Below are positions 8,195 to 16,676 of a DNA stretch of 64,000 bases, in pieces (position 1 is the first letter of the stretch; the number at the start of each line of letters is the position of its first letter). This DNA comes from Melghirimyces algeriensis (GTDB taxonomy: Bacteria > Bacillota > Bacilli > Thermoactinomycetales > DSM-45169). The DNA is taken from contig NZ_FXTI01000007.1 in NCBI RefSeq assembly GCF_900182565.1, positions 1 through 64,000 on the forward strand. Direction: 5' to 3'. The notes below the pieces were generated by a model, which was not told the origin of the DNA, did no database searches, and worked only from the letters and a program-made list of their open reading frames with translations. The translations under genes were made by a program, and so were the position numbers.

Positions 8195-8989
8195 TCATCC
8201 TCCTTGCACGATCAACCGACGACGGGCAGTCATCCACAACAACTGAATGGGAATCAATAAAAGGATTAACCAGAGCATTTGAATGCCCAGAAATTGAATA
8301 ATTTCAGATGTTGGCAGTCCGCGGGAAAGGATTGTACTGGGCATATAACTGATACCTTGAAACGGCAGAAAGGCAAGAATCTTTCCAGCCCATTCCGGAA
8401 ACAAATGAATGGGGATCAATAACCCGGACAGTAGATCCACCAATACCCTTTTCCCACGGATCAAACCTGTATTGTTCATAATAAAAAAAGCCATCAGCCC
8501 TGTGATTACATTAACCTGAGAATTGATTACAAAGGCAAAAACCAGACTGAGAACAAACCATCCCCAATCTTCCACTCCGGTCGGCAATTGAATGGGAAAG
8601 ACCAAAGAGACCAAAAACAACCCTGGAGCACTAAACAGCAACAGACGAAAGATACCTTCCCCCAATCCCTGAAAACACTTGACCAAAATATAGTGATAAG
8701 GCCGGATCAGCTGTATTGCCACTGTTCCATCACGGATTTCTGCCGCGATCTCCCGATCCAGGTTGTTAAAATAAAACGCACGGGACATCCAGGCAACCGC
8801 TACATAGGTTGCCATCTGAACGGGCGTTGTCCCGTTTAGCGAAGAGTTTTCACCATAGATCGCCATCCATAGAAAATAATAAACACCAATATTTAAACTG
8901 TAGATAATAATCCCGCTGTAGTATTTCACCCGGTAGGCCAACATCATCAGAAATCGGATTCGAACCAGTTCCATATATGTGTTAAGCAT
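8195..8989 (-). CDS. ABC-2 type transporter permease
   Basis: A 264-residue membrane protein with about six helices, a partner to the permease encoded just downstream. The start is taken as ATG 8989, overlapping the end of the ATPase gene (8982), with CGGGAGG upstream at a slightly long spacing; ATG 8974 is an alternative and the in-frame ATG 9049 lies well inside the ATPase gene. Overlap implies translational coupling with the ATPase. Confidence 0.82.
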   Translation of the reverse strand: MLNTYMELVRIRFLMMLAYRVKYYSGIIIYSLNIGVYYFLWMAIYGENSSLNGTTPVQMATYVAVAWMSRAFYFNNLDREIAAEIRDGTVAIQLIRPYHYILVKCFQGLGEGIFRLLLFSAPGLFLVSLVFPIQLPTGVEDWGWFVLSLVFAFVINSQVNVITGLMAFFIMNNTGLIRGKRVLVDLLSGLLIPIHLFPEWAGKILAFLPFQGISYMPSTILSRGLPTSEIIQFLGIQMLWLILLLIPIQLLWMTARRRLIVQGG

Positions 8990-9986
8990 GATGAGTGATG
9001 CCCTCCCGATAAATCCTGCGTACAATATCTTCTGTAGTTGCCTCTTCAATCTTCATTTCCCGAACGGTTACAGCGGGGACGAGCCGGGAGAGAACATCCG
9101 ATACACCCGTTCCATTTTCCATATGGGCTACAAATCGGGTGCCTTCTCCTTCCCAGCGAAGAGCCAGACCGTGAGATCGTTCGTTCAGTGCGGATAACGA
9201 AATCTCATCTTTCAGCTCCAAAATTAAACGACGTCCATCTCCCCACTGAGAGCGAAGTCGTTCTAGGTCCCCATCGTAGATAATCTTACCCTGATCCAAC
9301 ATCACCACCCGTGAACATAAGGCCTCAATATCGGAAAGATCATGGGTGGTCAGCAATATGGTGGTTCCATATTCCTTGTTCACCTGTTTCAGAAAATGAC
9401 GGATATTTTCTTTGACCAACACATCCAAACCGATAGTCGGTTCATCCAGAAACAATAGGCGTGGGCGATGTAAAAGAGCAGCTGCCAGCTCGCAACGCAT
9501 ACGCTGACCTAAACTTAATTTCCTGACCGGCTGATCAAGAAAGGAACCGATTTCCAAAACCTCAACCAGACGATCCAGATGTTGCCGGTACGAGTCATCG
9601 GGTATGCGATACAGCTTTTTCAGGAGACGAAAGGATTCCCTTACAGCGATATCCCACCACAATTGACTTCGTTGCCCAAAAACCACACCGATCGTCCGAA
9701 CAAACTGTTCCCTTTCCCGATGCGGATCATATCCGTTTACCTGCAGGGTACCAGACGTCGGTTCCAATATTCCGGTTAACATTTTAATTGTAGTAGACTT
9801 ACCAGCTCCGTTTTCTCCGATATACCCGACAATTTCCCCCTGTTCAATAGAAAGATTGATGTGATCCACCGCGCGGATCATGCGATATTTGCGGTTTAAA
9901 AGATCACGAAAGGCACCTTTTAATCCTGAGCGACTTTGATAAACCTTAAAATCCTTTGTTAACCCCTTTGCTTCAATACTTCGCAC
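8982..9986 (-). CDS. ABC transporter ATP-binding protein
   Basis: A 334-residue nucleotide-binding subunit with Walker A GENGAGKST, Q-loop GQRSQLWWD, signature LSLGQRMR, Walker B LLFLDEPTIGLD and the switch histidine in LLTTHDLSD. The C-terminal ~100 residues form the extra domain usual in ABC-2 export ATPases. The GTG at 9986 is chosen because GGGGGAGGGG precedes it by 6 bases; the ATG at 10046 lies in an unlikely leader. It drives export through the two permeases encoded downstream. Confidence 0.9.
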   Translation of the reverse strand: MRSIEAKGLTKDFKVYQSRSGLKGAFRDLLNRKYRMIRAVDHINLSIEQGEIVGYIGENGAGKSTTIKMLTGILEPTSGTLQVNGYDPHREREQFVRTIGVVFGQRSQLWWDIAVRESFRLLKKLYRIPDDSYRQHLDRLVEVLEIGSFLDQPVRKLSLGQRMRCELAAALLHRPRLLFLDEPTIGLDVLVKENIRHFLKQVNKEYGTTILLTTHDLSDIEALCSRVVMLDQGKIIYDGDLERLRSQWGDGRRLILELKDEISLSALNERSHGLALRWEGEGTRFVAHMENGTGVSDVLSRLVPAVTVREMKIEEATTEDIVRRIYREGITHHA

Positions 9987-10193
9987 ATGGATCCCCTCCC
10001 CCGGTCCCTGGTCCGAAAAAAGGCATCCCAAATTTGGGATACCCAATTATCAAAACCAAGGGTTACACTCTGAAATCTATCGATCCGGCTGATCATTTGG
10101 CGATCTTTTTCATCTTTTCTCATATGTTAACACAGTTGTCAAAAAGAGAGCTACTGAATTTTTACTAGACAAATTCCATCCACAGCCGTCTGT

Positions 10194-10241
10194 AAAAAAC
10201 CATCTCTAACCCTTCATCGAAGGTTTATAAGATGGTTTTTT
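10194..10241 (-). terminator. Terminator after the spo0M genes
   Basis: A 12-bp stem AAAAAACCATCT/AGATGGTTTTTT encloses a smaller CTTC/GAAG hairpin. It lies 26 bases beyond the spo0M stop codon and in front of the ABC exporter genes, and ends in six T on the minus strand. Confidence 0.85.
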
Positions 10242-10267
10242 CACAGACAAGGATATGGCAAATATCT

Positions 10268-11029
10268 TTACTGTGCATGCTGTACGATCAGATCTGTCAA
10301 TTTTCTTTCCAATTCCTGATCGCCCCCCTTGACATCCTCCTCAGAAATAGAAAGTCGAAATGTTTTTCGGTCCAGCTCCAATGCCTCTTCCAGGGATGAC
10401 ATCAAATCAGTCGCCTTCCGGTCCACCTGGAAAATCGCTTCCAACCGACGTTCTCCAATATAAAACATAAGATCCAGTCCATCCAATGAATTTCGCAAAT
10501 CCCCAACGGGCTTAAAATTGAACACTTGGATAAACGGGTGACGAGAATAGAAATTCTCAAATTCAAAATCAATCTCTGTCAGTTGAAACCCGATTCTTTC
10601 CACTACTTGGAGCACCGTTTCCAACAAGGGATGGGGAAGAACTTCGATTCCATCTGTATCATCCGGATCCACTGCCATCGAGATATCCAAACCCGTCTTT
10701 AAAAATACCGGACACCCTCCAGTGGTAACAGGGGTGTCATAAGGAAGGCTAAATTCAAAAGGAATCACTTTTGTTTCTCTGGGACCAATCGTAAATACTT
10801 CAGACAATCGATATTCTTCCATCACATACTCCTGTTGGGAGTTATCTTGATGATATAAGATCACTAAATAAAGATAGATTTCATCAACCGTCTGTTCAAC
10901 CTGACCTCCCTGGACAAATACCTCTCCTTCAATTAAATCGCCTTGACGATACTGAATTTGTTTCAGTCGGGTATCTACCTTGGCATTCCCGATTCCGAGG
11001 CTGGCCAGTGCTTTATTAAAAAACGACAT
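10268..11029 (-). CDS. spo0M: Sporulation-control protein Spo0M, copy 2
   Basis: A 253-residue Spo0M-family protein with the characteristic N-terminus FFNKALASLGIGNAKVDTRL and the arrestin-like beta-sandwich (RQGDLIEGEVFVQGG, ETKVIPFEFSLPYDTPV). In Bacillus, Spo0M is a cytosolic scaffold-like protein that affects early sporulation and cytokinesis. It lies 18 bases after a paralogue with the same domain pattern, with GGAG before the ATG. The C-terminal third differs most between copies. Confidence 0.9.
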   Translation of the reverse strand: MSFFNKALASLGIGNAKVDTRLKQIQYRQGDLIEGEVFVQGGQVEQTVDEIYLYLVILYHQDNSQQEYVMEEYRLSEVFTIGPRETKVIPFEFSLPYDTPVTTGGCPVFLKTGLDISMAVDPDDTDGIEVLPHPLLETVLQVVERIGFQLTEIDFEFENFYSRHPFIQVFNFKPVGDLRNSLDGLDLMFYIGERRLEAIFQVDRKATDLMSSLEEALELDRKTFRLSISEEDVKGGDQELERKLTDLIVQHAQ

Positions 11030-11047
11030 CTCCTTGCTCCCCTCCGT

Positions 11048-11785
11048 TCAAGCTTTCAACAGAGATTGGATGGTTTCTACGGGGCTTACCACCGGATCTT
11101 GTTGTCCGCTGTGGGTATAGGTTAATGTTCCATCCGCATTTAATTGCCAACTGAAGGAAGTATTCAGTTTCCTTGTTCCTCTGGTGATTTCCACATCCAT
11201 GTGAACGTCATGGGGAGTGACGTCAAAAAACAGATTCAGTTCGTCCAAATAGCCATGGTACTGTTCCGCAGGACGAAACTGGAACACTTGAATAAACGGT
11301 AGGCTTTTGGATGAAGGAACATATTCATTAAATACGCGATACATCAAAAAACCGGATTGTTCAATCTCTCCCAGAACTTTCTCCACTGTGGCATGTGGAA
11401 AAATTTCAATCCGGTCCAAATCCGTGGGATCTTTTGCCAGTTTAATATCCAGTCCCGTCTTGAGATAGATGGGAAACCGACCGCATGACATCGGTGTTTG
11501 ATAAGGAAGGGAAAATTGAAAAGGAATAATCTGATAAGCTCCTTCTTCAATTTCAAAGGATTCACTCAGATGGAACTTTTCCATTACATAAGAAACTTTT
11601 TTATCATTTTTCAGGTAGTGAATCATCAAATACATATAGATATCATCCACCACCTGACTTGCACCTCCGCCGCGGACCATCACTTCGCCTCGTACCACAT
11701 CACCCGGTTGGTATTGTTTTTTTTCCAACCGGGTATCCACTTTAGCACTCCCTACTCCGAGGCTGGCTAGCGCTTTTGTAAACAT
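11048..11785 (-). CDS. spo0M: Sporulation-control protein Spo0M, copy 1
   Basis: A 245-residue paralogue of the adjacent gene, sharing FTKALASLGVGSAKVDTRLEKKQYQ and the two arrestin-like halves. The start ATG at 11785 follows GGTGGAG; an upstream ATG at 11806 would add seven residues. It lies 35 bases downstream of the lyase gene, so it may be transcribed with it. Confidence 0.9.
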   Translation of the reverse strand: MFTKALASLGVGSAKVDTRLEKKQYQPGDVVRGEVMVRGGGASQVVDDIYMYLMIHYLKNDKKVSYVMEKFHLSESFEIEEGAYQIIPFQFSLPYQTPMSCGRFPIYLKTGLDIKLAKDPTDLDRIEIFPHATVEKVLGEIEQSGFLMYRVFNEYVPSSKSLPFIQVFQFRPAEQYHGYLDELNLFFDVTPHDVHMDVEITRGTRKLNTSFSWQLNADGTLTYTHSGQQDPVVSPVETIQSLLKA

Positions 11786-11820
11786 CTCACTCTCCACCTT
11801 CTTCAAAAGTTAACAAGTCA

Positions 11821-13215
11821 CTAATTATCCGGAATTAAGTGATTTGGGTCAAGTATGCGTTCCGTCTCTTCCTGGCTGAGAATATTTTCATCCAAAATCA
11901 CTTCACGGACGGTTTTTCCTTCCTGATAAGCTTTTTTGGCAACTTCGGATGCCCGGTCATACCCAATTACAGGATTCAACGCCGTCGCCAGGGCCAATGA
12001 CTGTTCCATCAGTTCCCGACAACGCTCTTCGTTTACTGTCATTCGCTCCACAGCACGTTTTCTGAAGGCATCGATCCCATTGGTCAGTATCTGGATGGAA
12101 TGCAATAAATTATGAGCAATCACCGGCATCATCACATTCAGTTCCAATTGAGCATGTTCCCCGGCAGCGGTTATGGCTGCATCGTTGCCAATCACCTGAA
12201 TGCAAATCATATTCATCATTTCCGCCATTACAGGATTCACCTTCCCCGGCATAATCGAAGATCCGGGCTGAACAGGCGGTAATTGGTATTCCCCCAATCC
12301 CGTGCGAGGGCCTGAGCTCAATAAACGAAGGTCACTGGCCATTTTTCCGAGATGAATCGCCAAGCCCTTCAAAGCTGAGCTGGTTTTCAGTGCTGCTCCG
12401 GTATTCTGCATAAAGGCAAAAGAATATTCCGCTTTCCGAAAAGAAAGGTCCGTCCGACGGGCAATCTCTTGTATGGCCGCATCAGCATAACCAGGTGATG
12501 TATTGATCCCGGTCCCTACTGCGTTCCCGCCCAGTCCGATTTGAAAGAGAAAATCAAGCGTCTCTTTCACCCCATCCAGAGCGTGTTTTAATGCACCAAT
12601 ATAGCCGGAGATCTCCTGCTCCACACGTAAAGGAACCGCATCCTGAAGATGGGTACGGCCTGACTTTACAATCTGTCCAAACTCTTCTTTTTTCTTTTCT
12701 AGACTTTGAATCAACAGATCCACAGAAGGAATCAAGTGGTGCACCAGCTCTTCTGCTGCGGCAATATTCATCGCTACATGAATGGTATCATTGGTGGATT
12801 GTCCCTGGTTCACATGATCATTCGGGTGAATGGCTGAAATATCGCCTAGTGAACCACCCAAAATTTGAATCGCCCGGTTTGCAATCACTTCATTCGCATT
12901 CATATTTTGTGAGGTTCCTGCTCCTGCCTGATAAACATCCACCACAAAATGCTCATCCCAACGACCTTCAATCACTTCTTCCGCCGCTTGAATAATGGCA
13001 TGGGCCCGCCTTTCATCCAAATCCCCACACATCATGTTCGCATGAGCGGCTGCCGCTTTAATCAACCCTTGGGCCCGAATAAAACGTCGGGGCAGCGTTC
13101 TTCCACTAATAGGAAAGTTTTCAACCGCTCGTTGGGTTTGAGCACCATATAGACGATCCGCTGGAATACGCACCGTTCCCAATGAATCCTGCTGAATTCG
13201 AACATCTTTGGTCAT
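11821..13215 (-). CDS. Aspartase/class II fumarase family lyase
   Basis: A 464-residue enzyme that adds or removes water or ammonia at fumarate. The superfamily loop GSSIMPGKVNPV carrying the catalytic serine is complete, as is the QSTND segment. Several stretches look more like aspartate ammonia-lyase than fumarase: VDVYQAGAGTSQNMNANEV, a QNTGAALKTSSALK segment, LLSSGPRTGL and GNDAAITAAGEHAQLELNVM. HPNDHVN occurs in both. I therefore favour aspartase but leave fumarase open. The start ATG at 13215 follows CCGGAGGTG. Confidence 0.85.
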   Translation of the reverse strand: MTKDVRIQQDSLGTVRIPADRLYGAQTQRAVENFPISGRTLPRRFIRAQGLIKAAAAHANMMCGDLDERRAHAIIQAAEEVIEGRWDEHFVVDVYQAGAGTSQNMNANEVIANRAIQILGGSLGDISAIHPNDHVNQGQSTNDTIHVAMNIAAAEELVHHLIPSVDLLIQSLEKKKEEFGQIVKSGRTHLQDAVPLRVEQEISGYIGALKHALDGVKETLDFLFQIGLGGNAVGTGINTSPGYADAAIQEIARRTDLSFRKAEYSFAFMQNTGAALKTSSALKGLAIHLGKMASDLRLLSSGPRTGLGEYQLPPVQPGSSIMPGKVNPVMAEMMNMICIQVIGNDAAITAAGEHAQLELNVMMPVIAHNLLHSIQILTNGIDAFRKRAVERMTVNEERCRELMEQSLALATALNPVIGYDRASEVAKKAYQEGKTVREVILDENILSQEETERILDPNHLIPDN

Positions 13216-13264
13216 AAAAACACCTCCGGAGGAATATCTAACTGTTATGTAGTTTCTCCAGAGA

Positions 13265-14713
13265 TTATCGATCAAACACCTTTTTCACATACTCTTCCAT
13301 TTGAGCCGCAATCTGATCTTGTTGCTGTCTAACAATCTCTGCGCGCTTCAAGCGCTCTCTTTCTTCTCGCTCCCGCCGTTCCCGTTCCAGGCATTCTTTT
13401 TCTTCCTGCTCATGTCGCTCCTGTTCCAGGCGCTCCTTTTCTTCCTGCTCATGTCGCTCCTGTTCCAGGCGCTCCTTTTCTTCCTGCTCACGTCGCTCCT
13501 GTTCCAGGCGTTCTCTTTCTTCTCGCTCCCGCCGTTCCCGTTCCAGGCGCTCCTTTTCTTCCTGCTCACGTCGCTCCTGTTCCAGGCGCTCTCTTTCTTC
13601 TCGCTCCCGCCGTTCCCGTTCCAGGCGCTCTCTTTCTTCTCGCTCCCGCCGTTCCCGTTCCAGGCGCTCCTTTTCTTCCTGCTCACGTCGCTCCTGTTCC
13701 AGGCGCTCTCTTTCTTCTCGCTCCCGCCGTTCCCGTTCCAGGCGCTCTCTTTCTTCTCGCTCCCGCCGTTCCCGTTCCAGGCGCTCCTTTTCTTCCTGCT
13801 CACGTCGCTCCTGTTCCAGGCGTTCTCTTTCTTCCTGCTCACGTCGCTCCCGTTCCAGGCGCTCTCTTTCTTCCTGCTCACGTCGCTCCCGTTCCAGGCG
13901 TTCTTTTTCTTCTCGTTCACGATCCCAGTCTGTCTCTGCAAGCCTTTGTTGCAATAAGCTGGTTGACCTGGAAGCAGTGACGGACTCATTTGAGGTTTCA
14001 GGTTTAGATGTCTCCTTTTTTTCTTCACTGGATTTTTTGATCCGAAAGGGAAACCATCCTGACCCCCTTTTTAAATAGGAATCGACCTGAGAAGATACAT
14101 AATCTGCCTTCCGATTAAAACTTTTTTGAATCAGCTTTGTCAATTGTTTTGGGAAATCTGCATCTTTGGGCAACTTTTTAATCGGCTCATCAATCAGATT
14201 TCCTGAAAAGAGCATATAAAGAAGATTGCCCCAATCCATATCCGCTTTTGGAAGTGTTCGACCTTCCACCCCGCAAAACAGAATTTGCAAGTCTTCTGCT
14301 GCAGTTATCCCAATATTGGCCGGATGAAGTAAAGGATACATTTGAAGAGGTTGTTGAATCAAAACCTCTTCCACCGGGAAAAGACGTTGTACCCAAGTAA
14401 AGATCTCATCTTCTTCCATTCCTCCACGTTGAATCCGTTCATGAAGACGTTCTTTAAATGGCACATAAGGACGGATCATCACCAGAGAACGTTCTTCTGA
14501 GTATACCTGAAGGTAAGGAACAATCAAATCATGCTTTAAAGACAGGTATTGTTGAATGGCACGCGGAGGTGCCGGCTTTTGCAGACGGATATATTGAAGA
14601 TAAAAACGATCCTTCTCCGTTGCAGCAATAGCCAGTTCCCCTTCGAAAAACGCTTCCACATGTTCAATTCGGTATATATCCCGATAGGTTTCCCCAACAG
14701 TAAAAAAAGACAA
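13265..14713 (-). CDS. Pseudokinase-like protein with charged ER/K repeat domain
   Basis: A protein of about 482 residues. The first ~215 residues look like a degenerate protein-kinase fold: HPANIGI stands where HRDLKPxN would be and FCGVEG where DFG would be, so catalytic aspartates are missing. A lysine/serine linker follows, then 14 tandem 13-residue repeats of the type KERLERERREQEE, then a short basic-acidic tail. The repeats should form a single stable charged helix or coiled coil. The TTG at 14713 is 6 bases after GGGGGAG; a GTG at 14728 is the alternative. It resembles a second pseudokinase-like gene at 43090-45159. Function unknown. Confidence 0.75.
   Translation of the reverse strand: MSFFTVGETYRDIYRIEHVEAFFEGELAIAATEKDRFYLQYIRLQKPAPPRAIQQYLSLKHDLIVPYLQVYSEERSLVMIRPYVPFKERLHERIQRGGMEEDEIFTWVQRLFPVEEVLIQQPLQMYPLLHPANIGITAAEDLQILFCGVEGRTLPKADMDWGNLLYMLFSGNLIDEPIKKLPKDADFPKQLTKLIQKSFNRKADYVSSQVDSYLKRGSGWFPFRIKKSSEEKKETSKPETSNESVTASRSTSLLQQRLAETDWDREREEKERLERERREQEERERLERERREQEERERLEQERREQEEKERLERERREREERERLERERREREERERLEQERREQEEKERLERERREREERERLERERREREERERLEQERREQEEKERLERERREREERERLEQERREQEEKERLEQERHEQEEKERLEQERHEQEEKECLERERREREERERLKRAEIVRQQQDQIAAQMEEYVKKVFDR
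13361..13906 (-). repeat. Coding minisatellite, 14 units of 39 bp
   Basis: Fourteen contiguous 39-bp units encode 13-residue variants of RERLERERREREE. Units differ at three positions (K/R at 1, R/Q at 6, R/Q at 11). Units 4-5-6 and 7-8-9 are the same triplet, so at least one 117-bp block has been duplicated. The last two of the HEQEE-type units are also duplicates. Length is a multiple of three, so changes in copy number stay in frame. Confidence 0.95.
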
Positions 14714-14874
14714 TGTCCTCTCCCCCACTCCTGTACTTCAATCTTCATTCAGGGTAGAAAAGTGTAGAAAACTCCATTTTCAGAATACCACACCCCCCTC
14801 TGATCGTACAGACTTCAAGCGACAAATGTTTCCACTTTACGACATAAGTCTACCCTCGCAAAACCGCCCAATCA

Positions 14875-15819
14875 TTACTTTAAACATCCCTTGGAATCCC
14901 TGCGCCAGCATCCTTCCGAAGTTAGGTGTACGCCCCCTAGCCACCAGTCAATCCCACAGGTCTGTATCCGGTCTTTCTCGCCTGCCATTACGCTTTCCCC
15001 AAGAGATGTCAACATGATTGGACGATCTGGTCGATCCCTGTCGGGAATTGTAATCCCCTCTCCGCGTTCCGTACAAATCAAAGGAGCACACCCTTTGCCT
15101 AACTCATTCAACATGGCAGCGAAGTGAACTTCACTCAAGCCGTCTTCTTCTCGTAACTGATGGATCTCTTCATAGAGTTCAAAGAACGTGGGAGTATGTT
15201 CACTAATCACTTGAAGAGCTTGCGCCTCTATCACATTTAATCCGTTCTGATATTGAGGAAAATAATCCAAATGGCGATGAAAAGCATTAAAAACAAATAG
15301 GAGAGGAGAGAATGAGGTACCCAACCAGTGAAGGATATTTCGTGGATCGGATGAAATGTAATTCTTCCATGCAGTAACCGCATGCTTCAAGTGCTGTCGC
15401 TCCAATGAATATCTGTTTTCATATTGACGAAGCAACACTGCTTCAGACAAGATTTCTTTCTGAGGAACCTCTACCCAATCCACATATTTCAAACCATATT
15501 GATTTATTCGATTCAAAAGATAGAGAAGCATTAACTGATCATGTCGGTGCGATTGGAACCAAAGCGTGATTGTCGTTGTTTGGGGAATTCGTTTTAAACG
15601 CTGCTCCTGATAGTAGCTAATCATCTCAAACTGTGCTTTGGAAATTCCGATTCGATCCTCAAAAAAGGAGGCTCGGCGTGTAATCATTTCTTTCGCATCC
15701 CATTCGGAAGAAAAAGGACCAAGATCATACATTTCGCGCCAAACAAATATCTCTCCTTTGAGGGGCTCACACTTCGATAACTGTTCTCCCAATGCATCAT
15801 TGTTTACAATGTGAATCAT
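14875..15819 (-). CDS. DUF1835 domain protein
   Basis: A 314-residue protein with the DUF1835 N-terminus (MIHIVNNDALGEQL, VWREMYDLGPFS, FEDRIGISKAQF) and the usual C-terminal companion region. No function is established for the family. The ATG at 15819 has GAAGGGGG upstream; the longer version reaching 15957 has a leader without family similarity. Flanks give no clear functional link. Confidence 0.8.
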   Translation of the reverse strand: MIHIVNNDALGEQLSKCEPLKGEIFVWREMYDLGPFSSEWDAKEMITRRASFFEDRIGISKAQFEMISYYQEQRLKRIPQTTTITLWFQSHRHDQLMLLYLLNRINQYGLKYVDWVEVPQKEILSEAVLLRQYENRYSLERQHLKHAVTAWKNYISSDPRNILHWLGTSFSPLLFVFNAFHRHLDYFPQYQNGLNVIEAQALQVISEHTPTFFELYEEIHQLREEDGLSEVHFAAMLNELGKGCAPLICTERGEGITIPDRDRPDRPIMLTSLGESVMAGEKDRIQTCGIDWWLGGVHLTSEGCWRRDSKGCLK

Positions 15820-16020
15820 GACCGTTCCCCCTTCAAGCGGCTTATGCTGAAAACTTTTTTCCTCCGAAGCTTCCTCCGGATCTATCACAGATTCCGGTCG
15901 ATCCCTTACTGGATCAATTCTTCCTCCAGCATGACACATCCGCCCCAAGGTTTCCAAGGTTCTCCTTTTACAAGTCCGTTTATCCCTAAGTAAAACTGTA
16001 GGAAACGGTCTCTCACATCA

Positions 16021-16479
16021 TTATTGACGTTGCAGATATCTCCGGCGGATTTCCTCCATCCGCTTTCTGTTTGCACCGGAATGGAGAAGTCGTGTTCGAG
16101 AAGCGGAACGAAAATGGACTTCCTTTCTTTCGCTGTCAATATAAAACTCCACATCATCCATCAAACGTAGCAGGGGTGTCATGAACTCCACATGAATATA
16201 CCGGTCATCCTCTTTGACTACCCGTGCACGATCCATGGAATAAATAATGGATAAAAGATCTGACTTTACCTCTTGCTCACTCTTTTTATATGTTAAGGGT
16301 TTCATATAACCCTTTCCCTCCACTTGAGTAGAGACGCAACCGTTTGAAGTACAAGGCGCAAGATGCCCCTGTTTCACACCCAAATATGAAGGCATACGAC
16401 CAACCCCTTTCTGTGCAATCACCACCCATCCCAAAGTGAGAACACCGAGAAATCCCATTAAAATCAGCCCTGTTGTCAC
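16021..16479 (-). CDS. DUF1499 domain protein, membrane-anchored
   Basis: A protein of about 152 residues: one N-terminal membrane helix (LILMGFLGVLTLGWVVIA) followed by a DUF1499-like domain with APCTSNGCVSTQ near its start and VEFMTPLLRLMDDVEFYID and SASRTRLLHSGANRKRMEEI near its end. The GTG at 16479 is proposed because AGGGTGAG precedes it; longer forms extend into the divergent gsaB promoter region. Function unknown; possibly an envelope protein. Confidence 0.75.
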   Translation of the reverse strand: MTTGLILMGFLGVLTLGWVVIAQKGVGRMPSYLGVKQGHLAPCTSNGCVSTQVEGKGYMKPLTYKKSEQEVKSDLLSIIYSMDRARVVKEDDRYIHVEFMTPLLRLMDDVEFYIDSERKEVHFRSASRTRLLHSGANRKRMEEIRRRYLQRQ

Positions 16480-16676
16480 CTTTTTCTCACCCTTTCTCTG
16501 AGATAGCACTCTTCCAAGATAAAGTTTTTCCTTCCTTCTCTTATGCCATACACCGGAAATCATGTGATTCTTCCGCCTTGAACCGATATAACCCATATAG
16601 ATTTGTATTACCATTGCCCATCGCTTTCCTTCCCCGGTACAATGAACAGGTAGACAGTAAAAGGAGGAAACCTGCT

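Noticed and set aside
13301..13957. Long open frames opposite and shifted to the 39-bp repeat region (218 and 226 codons).
   Set aside because: Tandem repeats keep all frames open together. The chosen frame has the ribosome binding site, the kinase-like head and a sensible end; the others encode repetitive Phe/Leu or Trp-rich chains.
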